Source: Arthrobacter glacialis | GTDB taxonomy: Bacteria; Actinomycetota; Actinomycetes; Actinomycetales; Micrococcaceae | Reading direction: 5' to 3' | DNA length: 57,695 bases | Assembly (NCBI RefSeq): GCF_002909445.1 | Contig: NZ_PPXC01000021.1 | Coordinates: forward strand, 1 to 57,695 | In this document: in pieces, positions 1 to 7,860 of the stretch | Numbering within the stretch: position 1 is the first letter of the stretch | Layout of the letters: each line of letters opens with the position of its first letter | Made by a program: the position numbers and the translations under genes | The notes under the pieces: generated by a model | Database searches by the model: none | What the model saw: the letters and a program-made list of their open reading frames with translations, nothing else | Told to the model about the DNA's origin: nothing

Positions 1-75
1 GCACAATAGAAAAACACAACCAGTGGCCCTGTTTTCAAATAGCACCACTGGCCCTATTTTCGGTTGGCGTTAACA
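1..75. mobile_element. End of an IS21-like element extending left out of the window
   Basis: Two diverged copies of a short unit (GTGGCCCTGTTTTC at 23-36 and CTGGCCCTATTTTC at 48-61) lie just inside a terminus that reads TGTTAACGCC on the minus strand, ending at position 75. Repeated short units inside a TGT...ACA terminus are known for the IS21 family; assigning this one to IS21 is inference from that layout. The transposase genes, if present, would lie outside the window to the left. Confidence 0.5.
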
Positions 76-598
76 GCTGGGGATGTACCTTCGTACAAGA
101 CGACGAACCGAAGCTCCAATCGAGGATTGCGACGGTGTCTCCATGGTTTTTCTGCCACCAGCCTTCGAAAAGCTCATGGTGCTTGACGATGAGCGCTTTG
201 ATTTTCTTGAGCTGCTTCTGGTTTGCCCAGGACTGAAGGGCGCCCTCGGATTCGCCAGTCTCGAGGTTGATCTTCACGTACTGACTGTCGGGCTCAGATT
301 TCTTCAGAAAGTGGATATGTGGCGGCGGATGGTCATTCGGCCACACGTGAAAGCTGATGCCACCATCAAAACTCTTCCCCTCCGCAGCCAAAGCGGGGAA
401 GAATCCCTCTTCGTCGAAAGCAGTCGGCCAGTCGTCTCTGTTCTCGCCGAATTCATACAACGCCATGCTGGCGAGTCGGTCCAGGACGTCCTGAGCCTCT
501 AGGCGCCCCTCGGCCTCAGCCAACTGCCATCCAGCGGGTTCACCGAGGTTACGTCCCGCCCGCTCGTAGGGCGTGAGATCATCATCCTTCACTTGCAC
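35..598 (-). CDS. DUF4160-type protein with a C-terminus replaced by IS sequence
   Basis: A 187-residue product starting at GTG. The conserved histidine cluster HPPPHIH sits at residues 90-96, and is followed by a helical stretch ending near FEGWWQKN, as in DUF4160 proteins, which are small, often located near toxin-antitoxin-like genes and of unknown function. The N-terminal 80 residues are not typical of the family and may be a separate small domain. The last dozen residues (LTPTENRASGAI) are encoded inside the IS21-like terminus, so the original C-terminus was cut off by the insertion and the stop is borrowed from the element. No strong Shine-Dalgarno precedes the GTG; the internal ATG at residue 45 is an alternative start. 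Confidence 0.6.
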   Translation of the reverse strand: MQVKDDDLTPYERAGRNLGEPAGWQLAEAEGRLEAQDVLDRLASMALYEFGENRDDWPTAFDEEGFFPALAAEGKSFDGGISFHVWPNDHPPPHIHFLKKSEPDSQYVKINLETGESEGALQSWANQKQLKKIKALIVKHHELFEGWWQKNHGDTVAILDWSFGSSSCTKVHPQLLTPTENRASGAI

Positions 599-815
599 AG
601 TCTACAAAAGGAGGGCTTGATCGCCCCTTTTATAGCGTGTTTCACGCCATCTACGATGTCCCGTAAGACGGTCCCGGATCGCGACGCATTCGAGGCGTCC
701 TCTCACGCTGAATGACCCCAAATGTGCAGGAGGCCTTCGGAATCGCTTATACCCTGCCCGCGAAACTGTCTCACTTCGGTGGCTCAATCGCCACAGGTGC
801 ACCTGTGGCTTCGCA

Positions 816-1260
816 CATTATCGGGAACGGCCGGGATTAGGCCAGGCGCTTGCTGCCGTCCGTGCCGGTGACACCCTCGGCGTCACCAAACTGGGCCGGC
901 TCGCACGGCGCCTGCCTGATGCCAAGGACATCTTCGATGACTTCACCTTCCGCGAAGTGAAATTCAGCATCGGCGGATCCATCCACGATCCCGCCGTCCC
1001 CGTCGGTCGACTCCTCTTCAATGTCCTAGCCATGGTCGCCGGATTCGCATCTGATCTCATCCGCGCCCGTACCCGAGAGGGAATGCAGGTCGCTAAGGCC
1101 AAGGGCCGGCTTCGCGGCAAACAGCCCAAACTCTCCAAGACCAAGGAATCCCATCTCGTCTCCTTGTAACAGGGGGTGAGAACACGCCACCACTGAAATC
1201 GCTGAACTTTTCATAGTTGCCCGGAATACCGTGTATCGCATCGTCCAACGAATTCAGTGA
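816..1260 (+). pseudogene. Serine recombinase (resolvase/invertase) remnant
   Basis: Reading from 816 gives the middle of a small serine recombinase: RERPGLGQALAAVRAGD, then TKLGRLARRLPDA, GGSIHDP, PVGRLLFNVLAMVAGF and DLIRARTREGMQVAKAKGR, all family signatures. The catalytic N-terminal portion with the nucleophilic serine (about 55 residues) is missing. A TAA at 1167-1169 ends this frame. The C-terminal helix-turn-helix (TTEIAELFIVARNTVYRIVQR) continues one frame over, from 1186 to the TGA at 1258-1260. The gene is therefore truncated, frameshifted and dead. Its presence may explain the TGTCTC-type inverted sites seen nearby. Confidence 0.85.
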
Positions 1261-1558
1261 TTGCCCCGCAGCACCCCATACCGCAGTTGATGTCTGGTCC
1301 TTCCGGTATTTCGATGGAGAGTTCGTAACCCATTCGATTGCGGATGTCCGGTAGCCGCACTTCAGCCGCTGCACGCAGCACAACCAGCACCGCGATCCCA
1401 CCGATCTATGTAGCGACCGGAAGCAAAGCACCGGGGCTGGGCCGCATTTTTGGGAATGGGTAGCGCTGCCCATGTCAATGTGTCTTGGTCGTCCATAGAC
1501 TCGGCAAGGAGCGCACCTTGAGCTTGCATACCTTCGCAGCATCAGTTAAGGAGTCAAC
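1261..1558. other. Intergenic, no gene seen; leader of the secreted small protein
   Basis: No convincing coding region on either strand. The last 20 bases hold the AAGGAG ribosome binding site of the gene starting at 1559. Confidence 0.5.
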
Positions 1559-1810
1559 ATGAAAACTTCTCGTTCCCGCCAGCGCCTCTCAGCTATCACC
1601 TTGGCATGCGGTCTTTTGATGGGTCTAGGGGCGGCCGTCGCCCCGGCATCGTCCGCGACACCGGCCGGCTTTACGGCGTGGCCACGGGTTTCCTATGAAG
1701 CCTGCGCCTACTGGAAGAACCAGTATGCGCAGAAAGGGTATTTGACCACCGCCTGCCATTCGTTCGCAGGCAACACCTGGAGCTTTGACTACAAACGCCA
1801 GTTGAACTGA
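1559..1810 (+). CDS. Small secreted two-cysteine protein, function unknown
   Basis: An 83-residue protein with a classic signal peptide: basic start (MKTSRSRQR), a hydrophobic core around residues 11-30, and a likely cleavage site near APASSA-TPA at about residue 33. The mature part is about 50 residues, rich in aromatic residues, with two cysteines (in YEACAYW and TTACHSF) that could form one disulfide. AAGGAG lies 7 bases before the ATG, which fixes the start. I recognise no family. It stands alone between recombinase debris and a transporter. A secreted small effector, inhibitor or envelope protein are all possible; nothing in the sequence decides between them. Confidence 0.75.
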   Translation: MKTSRSRQRLSAITLACGLLMGLGAAVAPASSATPAGFTAWPRVSYEACAYWKNQYAQKGYLTTACHSFAGNTWSFDYKRQLN

Positions 1811-1848
1811 TTGATCCGCTGAGTCCTAACCTGCGGGTAGCTCCAACA

Positions 1849-1900
1849 TGTCTCGTAACTAGTGAGGACTGCACCAATTTAATCAACAAGTTTCGAGACA
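1849..1900. repeat. TGTCTC-type inverted site, copy A
   Basis: TGTCTCGTAAC at 1849-1859 faces GTTTCGAGACA at 1890-1900; the arms match at 10 of 11 positions. The left arm resembles the ends of two other sites at 3614 and 4749. A resolvase or transposon-end role is inferred from the neighbouring serine recombinase remnant. Confidence 0.45.
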
Positions 1901-1988
1901 CAGTTTCGAGAATATCTACCAGGATAGGCCCTGCTGTAATTCCGCGGGATTTGGAGCGGACGCCAAGGGAGCTGGTCAATGGCAACGA

Positions 1989-2020
1989 GACGTCTCATAT
2001 CCATAGGGACATGAGACGTC
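1989..2020. repeat. Perfect 10-bp inverted repeat
   Basis: Arms GACGTCTCAT (1989-1998) and ATGAGACGTC (2011-2020) around a 12-base loop. The left arm overlaps a self-palindrome GAGACGTCTC. No T-run follows, so an intrinsic terminator is unlikely; protein binding or recombination is possible. Confidence 0.4.
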
Positions 2021-2260
2021 ATCGTGTTGCAGTTGAAGTACAGGAGATTCTGTTGATCGACGGGACGAGGACGACTGCCCGGCCGCCACGGTGCTGCGAG
2101 GGGATCAGCGCCGCAATCCTCCCAGCGCGTGGGTAACTATGTTCGGAGTCCTATAGCCGCATCATCGTATTAGAACCGGGGATCTCAGCGTAGACGGGCG
2201 TAACGTCAAGGCCCCTGCGGCGGGGAACTGGAAGGCAAATCCCCGGTGGATCGTGGCCAG

Positions 2261-3454
2261 CTAGCCTCTGGTTGGCCCCTCGATCGCCTCGGTATCACGG
2301 CCGGTCCATATCTTGACGATGGCCCACGCGACGGCGGTTATGGGCACGGAGAGCACGGCGCCCACAAGACCGGCCAAAACGGTACCTATCGTCAGTGCAA
2401 GCAGGATGACCAAGGCATGCAGGTTCAGGGCCTGTGCCATCACGACTGGCTGCAGGAAGTTGCCCTCAAGCTGATTTACCAGGATCACTACACCGAGCAC
2501 GATCAGTGCGACAACAGGTCCGTTGGCCACCAACGCCACGAGCGTGGCAAGGATGCCGGCGAACGTTGCGCCGACCATCGGGATGAACGAGGTAATAAAG
2601 ACGATGACCGCCAGCGGTAGAGCTAGCGGTACCTGCAGGATCCATAGAGCGATGCCGATGCCCGCGGCGTCAACGAAGGCGATGACGGCCGTGCCGCGGA
2701 TGTAACCTCCCAGCGTCTCAACGGTGCGCGTGCCGCTTGCCCGCCACTTGGCCTCGTGGCGGCGCGGTATCCAAGACAGGAAGAAGGCCCAGATCCGGTC
2801 ACCGTCTTTGAGGAAGAAGAACAGGATCACGAGCAGCAGAACCAACCCGGTAAAGAAGCTTCCGGCGGCTGACAGCCCGGTCAGGGCGCCGGCACCAAAT
2901 TGGCTGCTGGTAAGGAAGTCCGTCACGGCAGTCACGCCGTCGTCAATCTGTTGCTGGCTAATCTGCAGCGGCAGGTTTTTCACCATTCCCTGTAACTGTT
3001 TAAATCCCTCGACAGCTTGGTCCACTAGGCCGGGCCACTCGGCCCGGACGGCAAAGACGATACCCGCAACTACGCCACCGATGACCGCCAAAGAGCCTAG
3101 AAACACGGTCCAAGCGGCTAGCATGGCGGACATAGCCTTGCGAGCCAACCGCACCAGCGGCCACAGAGCGCTGGAGAGAATCAATGCGATCAAAAGTGGC
3201 AGCACAGCGAGGCTAACCTGAGACAGCCCTAGGACCGCCGCGCCGACCAGTGCCAAGACCAGCAGCACCTGAGCGGCTCGGATCGCGGCGCGCCCGAGCG
3301 GGTCGGACCAGAGCAACGCCACACGGTTGGCAGGTGCCGCCAATGTGTCGGGTGGATCGGGGAGGTTGTCATTTGCCTGTTGGGCGACGGCGCTCAATGG
3401 CGCAGCTGGTTCGGCACCGCGGGTGGCCCGTCGGCGGAAGGGACGAAAGCTCAT
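2261..3454 (-). CDS. AI-2E family transporter (PerM/UPF0118 family)
   Basis: About 397 residues from the ATG at 3454; a GTG three codons upstream is an alternative start. The N-terminal 50 residues are polar and proline-rich, followed by a pair of hydrophobic segments (LLVLALVGAAVLGLSQVSLA; VLPLLIALILSSALWPLV), a third, a soluble stretch, and a C-terminal block of four or five membrane spans including GLVLLLVILFFFLKDGDRIW and GGYIRGTAVIAFVDAAGIGI. FFLKDGDRI and a GGYIRG-type motif are hallmarks of the AI-2E exporter/PerM family. Members export autoinducer-2 in E. coli or act in Na+/H+ exchange; the substrate here is unknown. It is monocistronic, between decayed regions. Confidence 0.9.
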   Translation of the reverse strand: MSFRPFRRRATRGAEPAAPLSAVAQQANDNLPDPPDTLAAPANRVALLWSDPLGRAAIRAAQVLLVLALVGAAVLGLSQVSLAVLPLLIALILSSALWPLVRLARKAMSAMLAAWTVFLGSLAVIGGVVAGIVFAVRAEWPGLVDQAVEGFKQLQGMVKNLPLQISQQQIDDGVTAVTDFLTSSQFGAGALTGLSAAGSFFTGLVLLLVILFFFLKDGDRIWAFFLSWIPRRHEAKWRASGTRTVETLGGYIRGTAVIAFVDAAGIGIALWILQVPLALPLAVIVFITSFIPMVGATFAGILATLVALVANGPVVALIVLGVVILVNQLEGNFLQPVVMAQALNLHALVILLALTIGTVLAGLVGAVLSVPITAVAWAIVKIWTGRDTEAIEGPTRG

Positions 3455-3463
3455 GGTGTCCAC

Positions 3464-3788
3464 TCTAAGGCCTCGATTAGCCGCAGAACGTTTCCCCTTC
3501 GGGCACGTACCGCAGGGAACCCGACTGCCGGAATTCCACCTATAGGGTTATGGACAACGATTTTTCGTCGCTAGGCCTGCTGCCGCCCGCGATTGACCAG
3601 AAACTGCCGTCGACTGTCTCATAACCTATGCGTCTCGAAGCCCATGCGTTACAACACCCCTCAAGATGGTCTGTGTTGCCTTTTCGTCGTGACAGGGTGG
3701 TGCTTCTGTGCTTGATAGCCCGGCTTTGCCGCAGTTTTTGAATGCGGATGGCTAGCCTTTCTTTCGAAGGAAAGGAATGCCTCCGGGG
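3464..3788. other. Intergenic region carrying a TGTCTC site; no gene
   Basis: Nothing coding is supported. It contains the TGTCTC-type site at 3614-3656. Confidence 0.5.
3614..3656. repeat. TGTCTC-type site, copy B (left flank of ohr-doxX)
   Basis: Begins CTGTCTCATAACCTA and ends near GCGTTACAACA, the degenerate inverse of its start. The first 15 bases are identical to those of copy C at 4749-4791 and the following 26 match at about 16 positions. The two copies lie in the same orientation about 1.1 kb apart and bracket ohr-doxX. Confidence 0.5.
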
Positions 3789-4280
3789 CTACTTTCGGTC
3801 GGCCTGAGGGGTGTCGGAGTGCGGTGAGGAGACGCGGGGTCTGTCTTTCCAAGCGCCGGTGGACCACAAGGTCACCGCGATGAGCGCTGGCTGGAAGAAG
3901 AGTCGCACCAGGCGCTTGGAGTCAGTGTCGAGCCCAAAGCCGTCGCGCGCATGCAGCCACTGGGCGATGTTCCCGGGGAAGACGGCGATAAAGAACAGTG
4001 CCACCACCCAACCCACAAGGACGCGCCGCCGCGCGAGCAACATCAGCGCGGCACCAAGGGTGATCTCGGCAATGCCGGAGGCTACGACGACCAGGTCGGC
4101 ATCAAGGGGCACGAACTTCGGGACCTGCGCTTGGAATTCCTCGCGGGCGACTGTCAGATGGCTGACGCCGGCGAACGCAAGCATTGCCCCCAGTACTAGA
4201 CGAACGATCGTGCGTCCCGTGGATGTCCGTCCCGACGGCGCGACGAGTCGTGCCAGGAATGTCTTGCCGTGATCAGTCAT
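3789..4280 (-). CDS. DoxX-family membrane protein
   Basis: A 163-residue protein with four hydrophobic segments (IVRLVLGAMLAFAGVSHLT, LVVVASGIAEITLGAALMLL, VLVGWVVALFFIAVFPGNIA, LFFQPALIAVTLWSTGAW), the DoxX/MauE-like four-helix arrangement. The motif GVSHL after the first helix and FPGNIAQW after the third are typical of Actinobacterial DoxX proteins. Members act as membrane partners in redox or detoxification reactions; the exact partner is not known. The ATG overlaps the end of the upstream ohr by eight bases (ATGACTGA), so translation is coupled and the two are one unit. The C-terminal 20 residues are polar. Confidence 0.85.
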   Translation of the reverse strand: MTDHGKTFLARLVAPSGRTSTGRTIVRLVLGAMLAFAGVSHLTVAREEFQAQVPKFVPLDADLVVVASGIAEITLGAALMLLARRRVLVGWVVALFFIAVFPGNIAQWLHARDGFGLDTDSKRLVRLFFQPALIAVTLWSTGAWKDRPRVSSPHSDTPQADRK

Positions 4281-4644
4281 TGGACACCAGCACGATGACG
4301 TCGGCGAGCTCTTGGGCCTGCTCATAGGGCAGGTCCGGGCTGGTGACCTCCAGTTCGACGGCCAGTTTGAAACCGCCCACGTTGTTATTCCCGATCTGCA
4401 TCCGGCCGCCGACGGTCGAGTTCTCGATATTGATTTTCTTGCCGCGGGCCGCCGCATGCAGGGCTGAATGGAAACAGGCCGCGAATCCTGCAGCAAAGAG
4501 CTGTTTGGGCTTGGTACCTCCGCCCAAGCCACCCAATTCACGTGGAGGAGCTAAGGGGACGTTGAAGGTTCCATCCGAGGTGGAAGCCCTTCCTTCCCGC
4601 CCGAGGCCGGTGGAAAGCGCTTCGGCAGTGTATAGAGCGTTCAT
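4273..4644 (-). CDS. ohr: Organic hydroperoxide resistance protein (Ohr/OsmC), resolving cysteine lost
   Basis: Ohr reduces organic peroxides using two cysteines in a homodimer. This 123-residue copy starts MNALYTAEAL and keeps the first half of the active site: the peroxidatic cysteine in AAGFAACFHSAL and the catalytic arginine region (GREGRA). Family members are about 140 residues, and near the C-terminus carry a CPYSxATRGN-type motif with the second cysteine. Here AQELAD runs directly into VIVLVSND, so about 16-18 codons containing the CPYS motif are missing while the reading frame and natural C-terminal strand are kept. Peroxidase activity is probably lost or altered. It is upstream of and overlaps doxX. 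Confidence 0.85.
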   Translation of the reverse strand: MNALYTAEALSTGLGREGRASTSDGTFNVPLAPPRELGGLGGGTKPKQLFAAGFAACFHSALHAAARGKKINIENSTVGGRMQIGNNNVGGFKLAVELEVTSPDLPYEQAQELADVIVLVSND

Positions 4645-5092
4645 GATTAATACCTTTCGGATTCTTGCTTTTCGTGGCTGGCGGCGCCGTCGGATAACGA
4701 GCTGATTTCACGAGCATAGTAGGTTTGCTCATACTCTTCAGGGGCGTGCTGTCTCATAACCTAAGTGCCTCTAAACCTATGGGTTGTGAGGCCAACCGGG
4801 CAGCTCGGGTGAATCAAGAGCAAAAAGATAGGGGCAGCATTGGGGGCTGACTGGCTATGCTCGCGGTCGTGGATCAGTCGGCAGGGAGTTCCTACCACGT
4901 CATACAGAACTCATACTTCTGAAGGGAGAACAACCTCTATTTAGTATCTTGCATTGTTGCAACGATGCCATTCAGCAACAGGTCAAGACGGCCTATTGGC
5001 AGCTTTGTATTGACCCCTGAATCGCAAGCGGGGGTCATCAGTTCGAATTTGATAGGGGCCCAGCGTATTAGCAGGGCCAAAAAGCCCGGATT
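4645..5092. other. Intergenic, no gene seen; holds TGTCTC site C
   Basis: No supported coding region on either strand. It includes the upstream region of ohr and the repeat at 4749-4791. The right end may be a decayed 5' part of the group II intron described next, but I see no clear intron structure. Confidence 0.4.
4749..4791. repeat. TGTCTC-type site, copy C (right flank of ohr-doxX)
   Basis: CTGTCTCATAACCTA at the left and GGGTTGTGAG at the right form a near-inverted repeat (CTCATAACC against GGTTGTGAG, one mismatch). It is a same-orientation partner of the copy at 3614-3656. Confidence 0.5.
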
Positions 5093-5632
5093 TACTGCGC
5101 GTCTAAATGCTTGTGCCAGGCGATTGCTGAGCGAATGAGGGAGTTGGGGTTGGTCCTGCATCCTGCCAAGGCTAGGAATGTGTACTGCAAGGACGATAAG
5201 CGTAAGAAACCGCATGAACGGACTTCGTTTACGTTTCTGGGCTACACGTTTCGGTCACGGGCCGCACGGTGATAACTTTCCTTGCGCTCATGCCGGTCAT
5301 CAGTAGGCAGTCTTTGAAAAGGATTGCCCGGGAAGTCCGTCATTGGCGGCTGCGCCGGCGGATCCATCACACCCTTGATGAATTGGCCCGGGCGATCAAC
5401 ACGATCGTCACCGGGTGGATGCAGTCCTGCGGGCGGTTCTATCGCACGCCACTGTAGCCCCTACTAGCGCGCATCAATGCCTACCTGGTCCGCTGGATCC
5501 GCAACAAGTATCGGCGGTACGACTCAACCTGGATGGGCTTGATGGGTCATGGAATTCTCCAGAGGGTTTCGAAGGCCTGGGCAGTCCCAAATATTCTGCA
5601 CGGATCGGAATCAGCCGGTGCCCGGCATTGCC
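5093..5632 (+). pseudogene. Group II intron reverse transcriptase/maturase remnant
   Basis: From 5093 the plus strand reads ERMRELGLVLHPAKARNVYCKD then TSFTFLGYTFRSRAAR, the end of the RT domain and its FLGYTF motif. After a frameshift near 5265 it continues ISRQSLKRIAREVRHWRLRR, LDELARAINTIVTGWMQ and FYRTPL, the maturase X domain (GWMQYYG-type motif). A TAG at 5455-5457 interrupts it; the same frame goes on PLLARINAYLVRWIRNKYRR and fades by about 5630. The catalytic YADD region and everything before it are absent, and the C-terminal HNH domain is not visible. It is a clearly dead intron-encoded protein. Confidence 0.85.
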
Positions 5633-5648
5633 GGAGTACGGTGGTGGC

Positions 5649-6245
5649 ATGACTGAACAACAGCCTTACCAAATGGTTCGAGAATACGATCAATTTGAGG
5701 TGCGCTGCTATCCCGAGCACTTACTTGCCGAGATCAATAGGGAGAGCTTTGAAGACGCCGGCAATCGCGGGTTCCGCTACCTCTTCGCCTATATCAGCGG
5801 AGAGAATCAAGTCACCCAAAAAATCTCGATGACGGCGCCCGTGGTGCAGGACCTCTCCTCAGAATTGCTGGAGATGACCGCTCCGGTTCTGCAGCAGGAG
5901 TTTGCGACCCACGACGATATTCAGAGGACATCAGAGTTCCGGATTGCTTTCGTTTTGCCGGAAGGTTTCACGCTGCAGAACGCGCCTTCACCCACCAACC
6001 CGAACGTTCACCTAAGACCGGTCCCCGTCAGCCTTGTTGCAGTTATCCGCTTCAGTGGAGGCTGGAGCACTCGGAACTTTCAGCAACACCTACAGATGCT
6101 GAGAATTGCACTGAAGGAAACCGGACTGATCTCCTTGGGAACACCTCGATTAGCCAGATATGATCCGCCGTTCAAGCCATGGTCTATGCGTCATAACGAG
6201 ATCCTCCTCGATCTTGAAGAACCTAGCCCAAGTGGCAAGGACTAG
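5649..6245 (+). CDS. SOUL family heme-binding protein
   Basis: A 198-residue protein starting at the ATG 5649 (MTEQQPYQMV). The opening YQMVREYDQFEVRCYP is the SOUL signature strand, followed by FRYLFAYISGENQVTQKISMTAPV with the conserved KI.MTAPV motif, a second MTAPVLQQE, FVLPEGFTLQNAP and VAVIRFSGGWS. SOUL/HBP proteins bind heme or related tetrapyrroles; the bacterial role is not settled. No signal peptide, so probably cytoplasmic. The ATG lies immediately downstream of the decayed group II intron. The frame is open upstream, but resemblance to the family begins only at this methionine. It appears intact and monocistronic. Confidence 0.9.
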   Translation: MTEQQPYQMVREYDQFEVRCYPEHLLAEINRESFEDAGNRGFRYLFAYISGENQVTQKISMTAPVVQDLSSELLEMTAPVLQQEFATHDDIQRTSEFRIAFVLPEGFTLQNAPSPTNPNVHLRPVPVSLVAVIRFSGGWSTRNFQQHLQMLRIALKETGLISLGTPRLARYDPPFKPWSMRHNEILLDLEEPSPSGKD

Positions 6246-6359
6246 CACCACAGAGGCACACGGATATTTTGGAAAGTGCTAAGTCTGTTGATGCCAGCGA
6301 CCACCGATTGGAGTGCCGTGCATTGGCTCGGCTCACCCAAGGGGCTAGTCCCAGCGGCG

Positions 6360-6560
6360 GAGGCCAAGGATGTGAAGTACCAGCTGACAGGGAGGCCGAT
6401 GCACGTGAGGCTCTCCTGGAGATCCTTGCTGTCACCTCAGTTATGAACCGGCTCCTCAGAGATGACCTGCACTAAATGCTTATTGGCGGCAAGAACTACT
6501 GCGATCGCGAACCTCGATCTGGTGCGCTGTTGGCGAGAGGAATTACCGGTAACTGATTCG
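6360..6560 (+). pseudogene. Degenerate transposase fragment
   Basis: One frame reads READAREALLEILAVTS, then a TAA at 6473-6475, then MLIGGKNYCDREPRSGALLARGITGN. The pattern (a DERE-type stretch, then LIADKGY-like and a LARRGI-like segment) resembles the catalytic middle of DDE transposases of the IS4/IS5/IS982 type. It is short and damaged, so the family is only a suggestion. Nothing else is seen between 6246 and 6653. Confidence 0.4.
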
Positions 6561-6653
6561 TAGGCTTGAACTTTCCATTCTGAAGGGGTAGAGACTGCGC
6601 CGGTTTTCCAGCTTTCTATTGCTCGGCGTGAGGCCGCCGTGGAACTGATGGTG

Positions 6654-7652
6654 TTACTTGCTTAGCGATTCCACAAAGGCGAGGCTGGTACGTGAAATTT
6701 CGGTGCGGGCGTCATCGCTGGAAATGGTTGGTTTGCCATCGCCAGCTTGTGGCCCGTAGTCACCGAAGTTTGCGTGGACACCACCTTCTATCACCGTGAA
6801 GTTGGTGTCCTTGGGAAGGGTGTCCTTTGAGGCATTGATCTTTTCTGTGGTGGCCAATCCGTCGTTGGACGCGGAGATGGAGAGCACGGGTGTGGGCAAA
6901 GTGCTCATGTCTGAGGCTGGGTAGGATGCGAAGAATATTATGCCAGCCACAGGATCAGCTAGATCTTTGGAGAACGCTTGGGCATCATTGGCAGCCACGA
7001 CGCCACCGAGTGAATGGCCACCGAGTACCCACCGCGCTACGGGTGGGTACTGGGTTCGCGCTGAGGTGAATGTGCCGGTGGACAGAAAAGCGATACCTAA
7101 AGGCTGTTTTGGAATGACTACAATGTGCCCGTCCTCCGCTAATGGTCGTAAGACTGCGGCGTAGGCTCGGGCATCAACGAGGGCTCCTGGCTGGAAGAAC
7201 ACCCCTACCTCGCTTGGGGAGCTTGTTGGTGTCATCACTATCTGACTCGGGGTCTCGGTGACGGTGACGGTGTCATCTGAGGTCATGGCCGCGAGGGCAG
7301 GAGGTGCGGCACTGTAAGGAACCAGCCACCATATAAGGGCTAAGACCGCACACGACGCCACCAGGCCGATCCCTCTTATGACTTTAAACCTACGGCGGGT
7401 GGTTGCGCGACTAAGCAAGGAGCGCGCGGCAACCACCGCGCAGCTGATGAAAACAATTCCCAAGAGAATCGCATATGCGGGGTGGCCATGGACGAGCATT
7501 CCGCCGGTGGAGATGGCCGCCCAGACTGCAACAATAACGCCGAGGCTGGATATGCTGCGGACTGCCCAGAAAAAGACCGTATCGATGCGGGTTATGGCCC
7601 TGTTGCTCCCGGCAGCTAATTCTGCGGGTGTATTCGGTTCCTCAATGGTCAT
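6654..7652 (-). CDS. Membrane-anchored alpha/beta hydrolase
   Basis: A 332-residue protein with GGAG nine bases before the ATG. The N-terminal third holds three hydrophobic segments (about residues 25-45, 55-80, 95-115), then an extracytoplasmic alpha/beta-hydrolase domain. The nucleophile elbow GHSLGG is at residues 212-217 (Ser214), an acid candidate Asp264 in SASNDG, and the His293 in GGVHANFGDYG completes a plausible triad. The PGALVDARAYAAVLRPLAEDG region before the elbow matches the chlorophyllase/dienelactone-hydrolase-like families. The substrate cannot be deduced. It is divergent from the damaged MFS gene at 7861, with about 200 bases between. Confidence 0.85.
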   Translation of the reverse strand: MTIEEPNTPAELAAGSNRAITRIDTVFFWAVRSISSLGVIVAVWAAISTGGMLVHGHPAYAILLGIVFISCAVVAARSLLSRATTRRRFKVIRGIGLVASCAVLALIWWLVPYSAAPPALAAMTSDDTVTVTETPSQIVMTPTSSPSEVGVFFQPGALVDARAYAAVLRPLAEDGHIVVIPKQPLGIAFLSTGTFTSARTQYPPVARWVLGGHSLGGVVAANDAQAFSKDLADPVAGIIFFASYPASDMSTLPTPVLSISASNDGLATTEKINASKDTLPKDTNFTVIEGGVHANFGDYGPQAGDGKPTISSDDARTEISRTSLAFVESLSK

Positions 7653-7860
7653 TTTTTCGCTCCAAACTGACGACTAATACTGGACTTCATTCTCCCTCTA
7701 AGAGGACCGCTAAGAGGCGCCTTGCCCACTCCTTGGATGAGAAAAGTTTCGGCAAGGGCAGTTGGGAGTTCACAAGAACAGAGCGCTGGAAGTCACCGGA
7801 CGGTGTTGCCGATGCTGAAGATTTTTAGAAAGAAATGACCCAATTAAAGATACTTCCATC

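Larger units (their letters stand above)
1811..2260. other. 450-bp non-coding stretch with recombination-type repeats
   Basis: No gene seen. It contains the TGTCTC-type inverted site at 1849-1900 and a second inverted repeat at 1989-2020 (arms GACGTCTCAT and ATGAGACGTC, 12-base loop). Neither is followed by a T-run, so they do not look like simple terminators. Confidence 0.5.

Noticed and set aside
83-502. Open frame of 139 codons opposite the DUF4160 gene
   Set aside because: It has no family resemblance and lies antisense to a gene with a recognisable histidine motif; high GC makes such shadows common.
4937-5215. Minus-strand open frame over the maturase remnant
   Set aside because: The plus strand carries clear reverse-transcriptase/maturase motifs; the opposite frame has none.
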